From positions 1 to 21,281 of the forward strand of contig JBBRYK010000043.1 in NCBI GenBank assembly GCA_038237665.1: 21,281 nucleotides of DNA, read 5' to 3'. Origin of the DNA: JBBRYK01 sp038237665 (lineage in GTDB: Bacteria > Actinomycetota > Thermoleophilia > Gaiellales > Gaiellaceae). The position numbers and the translations under genes were made by a program. This document shows, piece by piece, positions 7,937 through 14,530 of the stretch; within the stretch, counting starts at the first letter, position 1, and every line of letters starts with the position of its first letter. The notes under the pieces are model-generated. The model did not search any database and was not told where the DNA came from. It was given only the letters and a program-made list of their open reading frames with translations.

Positions 7937-8772
7937 TAGGCCGCGAACAGCTCGCGAAGGTACGCCGCCGAGCGGCGCGCGGCTTCCTCGGCGTCCCCCT
8001 CGGGTGCGAGGACGACCGCACCCGAGCCGTCGAAGCCGGTGTCGCGGAGGAGCCCGACGATCAGCGGCCAGTCCAGGCGATCCTCCTCGGGCAGGACGCC
8101 CGGCGGCCAGCGGCTCGGATCGTAGAGATGCACGTGGTCGGCCTGGCCGCGAGCCGCACGGATGCCGTGCTCGATCGACGGCTCGGCTTCGGTCAGCTGG
8201 TAGGTGTCGAGCATCACGCCGAACGCGGGGCTGTCGATGCGGTCGACCCACGCCATGGCCTCGTCCATGGTGGTCAGGTAGCTCGTGTAGTCGCCGGTTG
8301 GTTCGAGGAGAATCCGGGAACCGGCGCGCTCGGCATGCTCGGCGAGTTCGCGGAAGACCACCTCGGTCAGGCGGTCGAGCTCCTCGCGTGCGAGCCCGGC
8401 GGGTGCGTTCCCGCGTGAGCCGCCCATGTTTACCCCGGCGCCCACTGCGCCGCCGAGGTCGAGCATCCGCTTGAATGCCTCGCTCGCGCGCCGCCGGACG
8501 TGCGGATCCGGATCGAGCAGCGTCAGCCGCTGCGGCAGCATCCGTCCGGAGTCGATTACCGGGCACTGCGCACCGCTTGCGTCGAGTGCGCGCTCGAGCT
8601 CTTCGGTCTGCGGCACGCTCTCCGGGTCGGGGAAGAACTCGATCCCGTCGTAGCCGAGCGTGCGCGCTGTGACGCAGAGCTCCTCGAGGCTCCCCGTCAA
8701 CACGCGGACGACGAAGCCGAGCTCGTCCATCTCCGGCGTCGAGGCGAAGAGGCAGAGCCGCAGGTTGCTCAC
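7936..8772 (-). CDS. Sugar phosphate isomerase/epimerase-like TIM barrel protein
   Basis: A 278-residue member of the xylose-isomerase-like TIM barrel superfamily (hydroxypyruvate isomerase, tagatose/psicose 3-epimerase, IolE and IolI relatives). The four metal and catalytic positions of the family can be assigned to Glu157 (LLEPTGD), Asp189 (MLDTYQ), His215 (HVHLYD) and Glu258 (LAPEGD). Members isomerise, epimerise, dehydrate or, in a few cases, decarboxylate keto sugars and sugar acids, so the reaction cannot be fixed. GTG at 8772 begins 10 nt after the stop of the SDR gene, so the two are one operon. The TAG stop lies at the edge of the inverted repeat; the reading frame ends in YLRELFAA, a normal C-terminus for this family. 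Confidence 0.85.
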   Translation of the reverse strand: MSNLRLCLFASTPEMDELGFVVRVLTGSLEELCVTARTLGYDGIEFFPDPESVPQTEELERALDASGAQCPVIDSGRMLPQRLTLLDPDPHVRRRASEAFKRMLDLGGAVGAGVNMGGSRGNAPAGLAREELDRLTEVVFRELAEHAERAGSRILLEPTGDYTSYLTTMDEAMAWVDRIDSPAFGVMLDTYQLTEAEPSIEHGIRAARGQADHVHLYDPSRWPPGVLPEEDRLDWPLIVGLLRDTGFDGSGAVVLAPEGDAEEAARRSAAYLRELFAA

Positions 8773-8782
8773 GAGGTCGACC

Positions 8783-9541
8783 TCAGGTTCGGTCCGGCGC
8801 GCCGAGCACGCGACCCCCGTCCACCGAGATCACGGTCCCGGTCACCCAGTCGGCCTCCTCGTCGACGAGATGCCAGACCCAGAGCGCGATGTCGTCCGGG
8901 CGGCCGACGCGGCCAAGGGGCGTGAGGTCGCCGAGCTCCCGGAGACGGGCCTCCGGGTCCTCGACGGCGCGGTGGATCGGCGTGTCGGTCGGCCCCGGCC
9001 GGACCGCGTTGACGCGGATGCCATCGGGCGCCAGCTCGAAAGCGAGCTGCTTTGTCAGGTGCTCGAGCGCCGCCTTGGTCAGGGCGTAGACGGCCTGCCC
9101 GGGCCGGTACATGACGGCCGCCGCCGAGCTCAAGTTGACGACGGCCGGGGCAGGTGAGAGCCGCAGGGCGGGCAAAGCCGCCTGGACGAGGAAGAACGGG
9201 GCACGGATGTTGACGGCGACATGCCGCTCGAAGTCCTCCGCCTCGGCCTCATCGAACGGTGCGAGCGCGAAGGTCGCGGCGTTGTTGACGATCACGTCCA
9301 GGCGCCTCGTCCATTCGAGCACACGACGTACGATCTCGGTGGGCGCGGCCGGGTCGGCGAGGTCGGCAGGGAGTACGTAGGCGGTCCCGTCGTCGGCCTG
9401 GATCTGGGCCGCGACCTGTTGGAGGGCGTTGTCTGTCCTGGCAACAAGCACCACAGTCAGCCCGCGCCTGGCCAGGAGCGCCGCCGTCGCCGCTCCGATC
9501 CCGGAGCCTGCTCCGGTGACGATGGCGACTCGGTCGTCCAA
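8783..9541 (-). CDS. Short-chain dehydrogenase/reductase (classical SDR)
   Basis: A 252-residue classical SDR, an NAD(P)-dependent oxidoreductase. The cofactor motif TGAGSGIG is at 9-16, NNAA at 86-89, and the catalytic Ser138/139 (NLSSA), Tyr152 and Lys156 (YALTK) are all present. The C-terminal segment GTVISVDGG is typical of this group. The start is TTG at 9541; no ATG or GTG fits upstream, and the frame begins directly in MDDRVAIVTG. The start lies 28 bp from the divergent ATG at 9570. It is first in a two-gene minus operon with the TIM-barrel protein, which suggests oxidation of a sugar or polyol followed by isomerisation of the ketone. The substrate is unknown. Confidence 0.88.
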   Translation of the reverse strand: MDDRVAIVTGAGSGIGAATAALLARRGLTVVLVARTDNALQQVAAQIQADDGTAYVLPADLADPAAPTEIVRRVLEWTRRLDVIVNNAATFALAPFDEAEAEDFERHVAVNIRAPFFLVQAALPALRLSPAPAVVNLSSAAAVMYRPGQAVYALTKAALEHLTKQLAFELAPDGIRVNAVRPGPTDTPIHRAVEDPEARLRELGDLTPLGRVGRPDDIALWVWHLVDEEADWVTGTVISVDGGRVLGAPDRT

Positions 9542-9553
9542 ACCGGTCCGACA

Positions 9554-9560
9554 ATACTAT
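9554..9560. promoter_or_regulatory. Putative symmetric bidirectional -10 element
   Basis: ATACTAT gives TACTAT on the plus strand (9555-9560, 9 nt before the ATG at 9570) and TAGTAT on the minus strand (9559-9554, 12 nt before the TTG at 9541). One near-palindromic box could therefore serve both divergent genes, each with almost no 5' leader. AACCGGTC just to its left weakly resembles the half-site at 3493. Confidence 0.4.
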
Positions 9561-9569
9561 GATCGCTCG

Positions 9570-10430
9570 ATGCGGGTGCTCGTCGTCGGCGCCGGCCTGA
9601 TGGGCGCCCAGATCGGCTGCGAGTACGCGTTCGGCGGGCATGAGGTGACGCTCGTCGCACGCGATCTCGGCCGGGTCGAAGAGCGCGTTGGGGCCGCACT
9701 CGCTCTGGCGGAGGATCGCGGGCTCGTCGATCCGGATGACGCCGCGGCGGCCCGCCGCCGCCTCGTGTTCGCCTCGGAGTACGACACCGCGGGCTGGGAG
9801 CTCGTCGTCGAGTCGGCGCCCGAGGACCTGGAGCTGAAGGCGAAGCTGCTCCGCCCTCTGGCGAAGGGCTCGCCGGACGCGATCCTGGCGTCGAACGCCT
9901 CTTCGCTCTCGATCACGGCTCTCGGAGAGAAGGCCAGCGCGCCCGAGCGCACCGTCGGCACCCATTACTGGAACCCACCGCTATTGATGCCGCTGGTCGA
10001 GGTCGTCCCCGGCGCCGCTTCACGTCCGCTGGTCGAACGGATCGTCTCGGTTCTGATCGACCTCGGCAAGCGGCCGGTTCTCGTCGAGCGGGACGTTCCG
10101 GGCTTCATCTGGAACCGGCTCCAGTTCGCGCTCCTGCGCGAGTGCGTCTGGCTCGTCGAGAACGGAGTCGCGACGACGGAGACCGTCGACGAGATCGTGC
10201 GCCACGGGCTCGCGCGCCGCTGGCGTCACGTGGGGCCCTTCCAGGCGATCGCGCTCGGCGGCGTCGAGACGTGGAACCGCTCAGGAGCGAACCTCGTGCC
10301 CGAGCTGTCGACGGAAGCCGGCCTCCCCGACCTGCGCGAGCTGGCCCCCGCCAACGGCTCCCTCCACGAGGTCGCCGCACGCCGGGACGAGGCGCTCGCG
10401 CGCGAGCTGCTGGAGGAGCGCGGCAGATGA
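9570..10430 (+). CDS. 3-hydroxyacyl-CoA / L-gulonate 3-dehydrogenase-like protein
   Basis: A 286-residue protein of the 3-hydroxyacyl-CoA dehydrogenase superfamily. The NAD motif GAGLMG is at 7-12, SNASS at 108-112, the catalytic histidine at 132 (THYWNPP) with its partner Glu144, and GFIWNRL at 178-184. The C-terminal helical domain is present. The family includes fatty-acid enzymes and the L-gulonate 3-dehydrogenase/lambda-crystallin group, which oxidises sugar acids. The sugar-catabolic neighbourhood and the absence of any beta-oxidation gene here favour a hydroxy-acid or sugar-acid substrate, by inference. ATG at 9570 is 9 nt after TACTAT with no Shine-Dalgarno, as for a leaderless mRNA. 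It overlaps the following gene by 4 nt (ATGA). Confidence 0.85.
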   Translation: MRVLVVGAGLMGAQIGCEYAFGGHEVTLVARDLGRVEERVGAALALAEDRGLVDPDDAAAARRRLVFASEYDTAGWELVVESAPEDLELKAKLLRPLAKGSPDAILASNASSLSITALGEKASAPERTVGTHYWNPPLLMPLVEVVPGAASRPLVERIVSVLIDLGKRPVLVERDVPGFIWNRLQFALLRECVWLVENGVATTETVDEIVRHGLARRWRHVGPFQAIALGGVETWNRSGANLVPELSTEAGLPDLRELAPANGSLHEVAARRDEALARELLEERGR

Positions 10431-11422
10431 CCGACGGCGATCGTCCCGTCCTCGTCACCGGTGGCACGGGATTCATCGGCAGCTACGTCGTGAAGGCGCT
10501 GCTGGAGACAGGGCGGAAGGTCGTCGCCTTCGACCTACGCGGCCTGACTCCCGAGGGCCGGTTCGTCCTCGGCGACCTGGCCGACCGGGTGACGGTCGAG
10601 GAGGGCGCGATCGACGACTGGGTGCGCTTGCTCCACGTGGTCAAGGAGCACGAGCCGGTCGATGTCGTCCACCTGGCGACGATCACGCATCCCGTCTTCC
10701 TCTTCACGAACCCGATGCCGGGCGTGCGCGTGAACTTCGAGGGGACGCTGCACGTCCTCGAGGCGGCGCGCCTCTTCGGCATCCGCCGGATCGTCAACTT
10801 TTCGTCGATCGGCGTCCTACCGGCGAAGCAGTACGAGCCGATCGACACCGCCCACCCGATCTTTCTGCCGAAGGACGCCGTGCCGACGGGTGTCTACGGC
10901 GCCTCGAAGATCGCCGCGGAGGCGTTTTGCTTCGCCTACAACCAGGCCTTCGGCACCGACTTCCGGACCGTCAGGCCATCCGCCGTCTACGGCTTCGGTA
11001 TGCAGTGGCCAATCTTCGTCAAGCCGATGGTCGAAGGGGCAGTGCGTGGAGAGACCGTCACCTTCGAGTCGGGCGGGCCCTTCCCTCGCGATTACACGCA
11101 CGCAGCGGACCTCGCGAGCCTCGCCGTCGCCTGTCTCGACGGGCCTGACGACGCAGACCGGATCTTCTACGGGTGCACCGGAGAGCCTCTCGTCACGGCT
11201 GGGGAGGTTGCCCGGATCGTGATGGAGCTCGTCCCCGGCTCGAGGATCGAGATCCCGGACACCCTCACCGAGGCCGACCAGATGGAGCTCCCGTACCGTG
11301 GACGCATGTCCATCGAGGCCAACCGCACACAACTCGGCTGGGAGCCGCGCTACCGGCAGATCCGGGACGGCCTAGCCGACTACGTCGAACGCTACCGCGC
11401 GTATCTCCTGGCGCAGAACTGA
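10427..11422 (+). CDS. NAD-dependent epimerase/dehydratase (extended SDR)
   Basis: A 331-residue extended SDR. The N-terminus has TGGTGFIGSY at 11-20, the active-site serine is in NFSSIGV at 124-130, and Tyr157-Lys161 is in YGASK. The C-terminal substrate domain contains RDYTHAADLA at 221-230, as in sugar-nucleotide 4-epimerases and uronate dehydrogenases. Possible roles are sugar (or sugar acid) oxidation, epimerisation or dehydration. In a catabolic setting, a dehydrogenase acting on free sugars or uronates is at least as likely as a nucleotide-sugar enzyme. The ATG overlaps the preceding stop (ATGA), and GGAGGAG lies upstream within the previous gene, so the two are translationally coupled. 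Confidence 0.87.
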   Translation: MTDGDRPVLVTGGTGFIGSYVVKALLETGRKVVAFDLRGLTPEGRFVLGDLADRVTVEEGAIDDWVRLLHVVKEHEPVDVVHLATITHPVFLFTNPMPGVRVNFEGTLHVLEAARLFGIRRIVNFSSIGVLPAKQYEPIDTAHPIFLPKDAVPTGVYGASKIAAEAFCFAYNQAFGTDFRTVRPSAVYGFGMQWPIFVKPMVEGAVRGETVTFESGGPFPRDYTHAADLASLAVACLDGPDDADRIFYGCTGEPLVTAGEVARIVMELVPGSRIEIPDTLTEADQMELPYRGRMSIEANRTQLGWEPRYRQIRDGLADYVERYRAYLLAQN

Positions 11423-11438
11423 CTCAGCGCGGGCTGAG
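11423..11438 (+). terminator. Short stem-loop after the epimerase gene
   Basis: CTCAGC and GCTGAG form a perfect 6-bp stem with a GCGG loop immediately after the TGA stop. No T-tract follows, so it is a weak terminator candidate or a 3'-end stabilising hairpin. The minus-strand pseudogene lies just beyond it. Confidence 0.3.
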
Positions 11439-11460
11439 AGCCTTCAGCCGCGGGTGCCGG

Positions 11461-11610
11461 GAGCGCCTCCGGGTTGACGACGTAGCGGGGTACGCGGCCC
11501 GCAGCGACCGTGAGGACGGCCTCACAGGCCGAACGGCCGCTGACACGGAAAGTCTCGTCGAGGATCCCAGCGACGCCGCCGGCGGCGAGCGTCCGCTTGA
11601 CTGCGTTCTC
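11461..11610 (-). pseudogene. Decayed C-terminal fragment of a D-2-hydroxyacid dehydrogenase
   Basis: The minus strand after the cupin stop reads DETFR, SACEAVLTVAAGRVPRYV and NPEAL in one frame. This aligns without gaps to residues 289-321 of the intact enzyme at 168-1178, which reads DELFR, SACAAIVAVASGRVP and NPAVL. The sequence upstream (roughly ENAVKRTLAAGGVAGIL) is only loosely similar. The PH of the catalytic-histidine strand is lost, and no start codon, NAD domain or catalytic Arg/Glu is present. It is therefore a remnant rather than a small gene. It sits at the 3' end of the long minus operon, in what would otherwise be a 190-bp gap (11423-11612). A role as an unrelated small reading frame is unlikely given the patterned match. 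Confidence 0.65.
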
Positions 11611-11612
11611 CC

Positions 11613-11969
11613 TCAAGCCGAGGAGCGGCCGCCCGCGGCCTTCTCGCGGTAGTCCTCGCGCACGGGCTGGAAGACGTCGAGGACGCGGCACGGACCGCCC
11701 TCCGTCCACGCCCCGTGAGGGACGCCGCCGGGAATCTGGTACGCGCTTCCGGGGCTCAGCCGGTGCGGAACGCCGTCGATCTGAAGAACGAGCTCACCGT
11801 CCACGACCATGCCGAGCTGCTCGTGCGGATGGCTGTGCTCGGCCACCCGTGCGCCGGGCTCGAAGTGGAGCAGGTTGAGCATCGCGCCGTCGCCGAAGAG
11901 CGGCTGCATGCGGACGCCTTCCGCGAGCTCGAGCCACTCGCCCGACTCGAAGTCGACGACCTGCGTCAC
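11613..11969 (-). CDS. Small cupin-domain protein (KdgF-like)
   Basis: A 118-residue single-domain cupin. The first cupin motif is HSHPHEQLGMVVDGE at 45-59 (His45, His47, possibly Gln51), and the second is IPGGVPHGAW at 79-88 (His85); these place a typical metal site. The pattern resembles KdgF, which helps linearise unsaturated uronates in pectin and alginate breakdown, and related sugar-binding cupins. The GTG start overlaps the FAH-family stop by 4 nt (GTGA), so it is the last intact gene of the long minus operon. It probably assists ring opening or isomerisation of an intermediate; a sugar-sensing role cannot be excluded. Confidence 0.82.
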   Translation of the reverse strand: MTQVVDFESGEWLELAEGVRMQPLFGDGAMLNLLHFEPGARVAEHSHPHEQLGMVVDGELVLQIDGVPHRLSPGSAYQIPGGVPHGAWTEGGPCRVLDVFQPVREDYREKAAGGRSSA

Positions 11970-12796
11970 CAGCCGGAGGCGACCGGGTTCGTCAGGTCGC
12001 CGATCCTGTCGACCGACACGGTGATCGTGTCGCCGGGCTTCAGGTAGACCGGAGGATTGCGGAACGTGCCGACGCCCGCGGGCGTGCCCGTCGTGACGAC
12101 GTCGCCGGGCTCGAGCGTGATCAGAGCGGTGAGGAACTCGATCAACCGAGCCGGCGAGAAGAGCATCTCCGAGGTCGGCGAGGATTGCATCGTCGCGCCG
12201 TTCAGCGCCGAGGAGACGTGCAGGGTCGACCAGTCGCCGAGCTCGTCAGTGGTGACGACCTCGGGCCCGAGGGGCGCGTACGTATCCGGGTTTTTCCCCA
12301 GCGTGATCTGCATGTCCTTGAACTGGATGTCGCGTGCGGAAACGTCGTTCAGAACCGTCCAGCCGAAGACGTGCTCGAGGGCGTCGGCCTCGGAGACGCC
12401 CTTGGCTGTCCGGCCGATCACGAGCGCGAGCTCGACCTCGTAGTCGGTCTGTGTCTGCTCGCGCGGGATCACGATCGGCTCGCCGGGCCCGACGACGGCG
12501 CTCGGAAGCTTCGAGAAGAAGAACGGCTCCTCCGGGAGTATCGCGTCGGGGTTCTCTTCCTTGTGGCTCGGGTAGTTGATGCCGGAACAGAGGATCTTCC
12601 CGGGCCGGAGGGGGGCAAGGATCCGGTCGGGCTCGACGCGGTCGCCGGACGCGGCGGCCGCCAGCGCCCGCTCGAGGCCCGCGTCCCCGTCGCGGATCAG
12701 CTCAGCGAGCTCGTCGTAACCCGTGGGCGCGATGCCGCCCTCGGCGCGCACGCCCACGTGCGCTTCGCCGCCACCCTCGTAGCGCACGAGCCTCAT
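11966..12796 (-). CDS. FAH-family hydrolase (fumarylacetoacetase-like)
   Basis: A 276-residue protein with the FAH fold. The metal site is visible as Glu120 and Glu122 (DYEVELALVIG) and Asp151 (NDVSARD); the lid segment is INYPSHKEE at 73-81. Further family segments are FFFSKLPSA, TTGTPAGVG and LKPGDTITVSVD. Known activities are cleavage of C-C bonds in acylpyruvates, including 2,4-diketo-3-deoxy sugar acids in the L-fucose and L-rhamnose non-phosphorylative pathways, as well as decarboxylation and tautomerisation. An SDR, a dehydratase and lactonase-like proteins nearby make the diketo-sugar-acid role attractive. Start and stop overlap both neighbours by 4 nt (ATGA, GTGA), indicating tight co-translation. 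Confidence 0.9.
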   Translation of the reverse strand: MRLVRYEGGGEAHVGVRAEGGIAPTGYDELAELIRDGDAGLERALAAAASGDRVEPDRILAPLRPGKILCSGINYPSHKEENPDAILPEEPFFFSKLPSAVVGPGEPIVIPREQTQTDYEVELALVIGRTAKGVSEADALEHVFGWTVLNDVSARDIQFKDMQITLGKNPDTYAPLGPEVVTTDELGDWSTLHVSSALNGATMQSSPTSEMLFSPARLIEFLTALITLEPGDVVTTGTPAGVGTFRNPPVYLKPGDTITVSVDRIGDLTNPVASGW

Positions 12797-13575
12797 GCCG
12801 GCGCCCCGAGCTCGAAGTCGTCGCCGTCGACGACGATGGTCTCGCCCACCTTTGGCGCCACCGCCTTCCGGCGGCCCGTCGTGTCGTACTTGCGCACCAG
12901 TTCGAGGAAGCGCTCGACCTCGGCGTCGGGCTCGAGATAGTGGCAGGCCACGGCAATCGAAAGCCCGAGCATCTCGGCGGTGCGCGCCGCCTCGTCGGCG
13001 TCCATTTCGCCGGTGAGGAACTTGCCCGGCCCCGGGACGCGGTGGAGCAGCTCGTGGGGCACCGTGCAGCCGAGTAACCCGACGGTCGGCCGGTACAGCT
13101 CACCGATCAGGCGCATGTCGAACACGCACGTGTCGCCGTAGTGGTAGACGCGGACGCCGGGCTCGGTCTCGACGATGAATGCAATCGGGTTTCCCATCGC
13201 CCAATCGCCGTTCGACAGCTGGCCCGCCGACCAGTGGTGGCACTCGACCGGACGGATCGCGAGCCCGGCGACCTCGGTGACGATTCCCCACGTCGTCGCC
13301 TGTACGCGGTCGCCGTCCACGCCCTGGTCGATCAGGATCTGGCGGACGCCGCCGTCGCACACGACCGGCGCGCCCGTCCGCTTCGCGATCGCCGCTGTGT
13401 CGCCCAGGTGGTCGAAGGCCGCGTGGCTGACCAGGATCACATCGGGGGTCTCGAGCTCGTCCGGCTGCACCGGAGCCCTCGGGTTCTCCGTCAGGAAGGG
13501 GTCGATGACAATCCGGTGCGTCGGCGAGACGATCTCGTAGCCGGCCGCGCCGAAGAACGTGATTCGGGTGCTCAC
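12793..13575 (-). CDS. Metallo-beta-lactamase-fold hydrolase (UlaG/UPF0173-like)
   Basis: A 260-residue metallo-hydrolase of the UlaG/YtkL type. The N-terminus (ITFFGAAGYEI, VIDPFL) and the motifs SHAAFDHLGD at 50-59, ECHHW at 111-115, HYGDT at 145-149 and ACHYLEPD at 210-217 fit the family. UlaG opens L-ascorbate-6-phosphate lactone, so a sugar-lactonase role is reasonable here. The canonical HxHxDH signature reads H51-A-A53-F-D55-H56: the second histidine is alanine, so one metal site may be altered. GTG at 13575 overlaps the previous stop (GTGA), and its own stop overlaps the FAH gene start (ATGA). Confidence 0.82.
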   Translation of the reverse strand: MSTRITFFGAAGYEIVSPTHRIVIDPFLTENPRAPVQPDELETPDVILVSHAAFDHLGDTAAIAKRTGAPVVCDGGVRQILIDQGVDGDRVQATTWGIVTEVAGLAIRPVECHHWSAGQLSNGDWAMGNPIAFIVETEPGVRVYHYGDTCVFDMRLIGELYRPTVGLLGCTVPHELLHRVPGPGKFLTGEMDADEAARTAEMLGLSIAVACHYLEPDAEVERFLELVRKYDTTGRRKAVAPKVGETIVVDGDDFELGAPA

Positions 13576-14495
13576 GCGCCCAGCCCTCGCATCGACTCCC
13601 AGCCCTTGACGAGCGAGACGAAAGCGCGGTTCAGCGGTGTCGGCATCCCACTGGTCTCGCCGGCGCGGACGACCGCGCCGTTGATCACGTCGACCTCCGT
13701 CTGTCGGCCCGCCTCGAAGTCCTGGAGCATCGAGGCTTTCGAGGGTCCCGCCTTCTCGAGCAGGGCGTGGGTGTAGTCGATGCGCTCCTGCTCGTCGATG
13801 TCGAAGCCCTGGGCCCTGGCGACGGCGACGGCCTCGCGGGCCACCTCCGAGACCAGCTCTTTCATCGGGCCGTGTGCCGTCAGGGCGCCTGCATTCATGC
13901 CGGTGAGCGAGGCCGTCGGCAGCGTGGCCGCGTTCAGGATCAGCTTCTTCCAGATCTCCTCGCGGATCTTCGGCGGGCTGTGGACCTCGAAGCCGGATGT
14001 CGAGAGCGCCTCCTCGATCGTCGCGCCCGCGTCGCCCTCCGTATACGCGCCGACGTACGTGGGTCCGACCCCGGGGTGGGCGACCTCGCCGAGCCCGCGC
14101 ACCGTGCCGCTGTGGTAGGTGACCCCGACCGCGATCTGCCCCGGGTCGTAGGCGCGTGCGAGCACCTCGCCGTTGCCCCAGCCGTTCTGCAACGAGGCGA
14201 CCAGGGTCTCGTCATCGACGAGCGGCCTGGCGGTCTCGGCCGCTGAGGCGGTGTGGTAGCACTTGACGAAGAAGACGACGAGGTCGCACCGGCCGACCGC
14301 GGCGGGATCGTCGGTCGCGGGGATCCGGACGGTCCGTTCGCTGCCGTCCTTGGCGACGATCATGAGGCCGTCGGCGTTGATCTTGTCGACGACCGGCCGC
14401 GCCACGTCCACGAGCACCGTCTCGTGCCCACCCTCCGAGAAGCCTGCGCCGAAGATGCTGCCCATGGCACCGGCCCCCATGACCGCCACCTTCAC
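13572..14495 (-). CDS. Ketopantoate reductase-like dehydrogenase (PanE/ApbA family)
   Basis: A 307-residue protein with an N-terminal NAD(P) domain (GAGAMG at 7-12) and the ApbA C-terminal domain. The W-K-K-L segment at 182-185 with Asn188, and SMLQDFEAGRQTEVDVING at 255-273, match the PanE pattern, including its lysine and asparagine. PanE reduces 2-dehydropantoate for coenzyme A synthesis. In a sugar-acid operon, a paralogue reducing another 2-keto acid, or oxidising a hydroxy acid, is more likely than housekeeping PanE; this is inference from context. The GTG start has GAGGAGGG just upstream. The 34-bp gap before it carries the second copy of the 22-bp element. Confidence 0.87.
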   Translation of the reverse strand: MKVAVMGAGAMGSIFGAGFSEGGHETVLVDVARPVVDKINADGLMIVAKDGSERTVRIPATDDPAAVGRCDLVVFFVKCYHTASAAETARPLVDDETLVASLQNGWGNGEVLARAYDPGQIAVGVTYHSGTVRGLGEVAHPGVGPTYVGAYTEGDAGATIEEALSTSGFEVHSPPKIREEIWKKLILNAATLPTASLTGMNAGALTAHGPMKELVSEVAREAVAVARAQGFDIDEQERIDYTHALLEKAGPSKASMLQDFEAGRQTEVDVINGAVVRAGETSGMPTPLNRAFVSLVKGWESMRGLGA

Positions 14496-14508
14496 GGCGC
14501 CCTCCTCA

Positions 14509-14530
14509 CTGGTGGGCCATCGTATAGCTT
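14509..14530. promoter_or_regulatory. Putative operator or promoter element, copy 2
   Basis: Matches 1183-1204 at 18 of 22 positions: shared CTGGT, CC and TCGTATAGCTT. It fills most of the gap between the SDR stop and the ketopantoate-reductase-like start, touching the SDR stop codon. Read on the minus strand it offers TATACG as a -10 for an internal promoter ahead of the downstream four genes. Confidence 0.4.

Noticed and set aside
7677..8021. Minus-strand open frame reading through the inverted repeat
   Set aside because: It crosses the palindrome and overlaps two well-supported genes out of frame; no start signal or motif.
11574..11587. Short GC palindrome of CGCCG/CGGCG type
   Set aside because: Such palindromes are common by chance at this base composition and it has no terminator-like T-run.
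11392..11709. Independent 105-residue minus-strand protein after the cupin
   Set aside because: Only the part around 11461-11610 makes sense, and that part matches the tail of a D-2-hydroxyacid dehydrogenase, so it is treated as a pseudogene; the N-terminal part overlaps the cupin gene.
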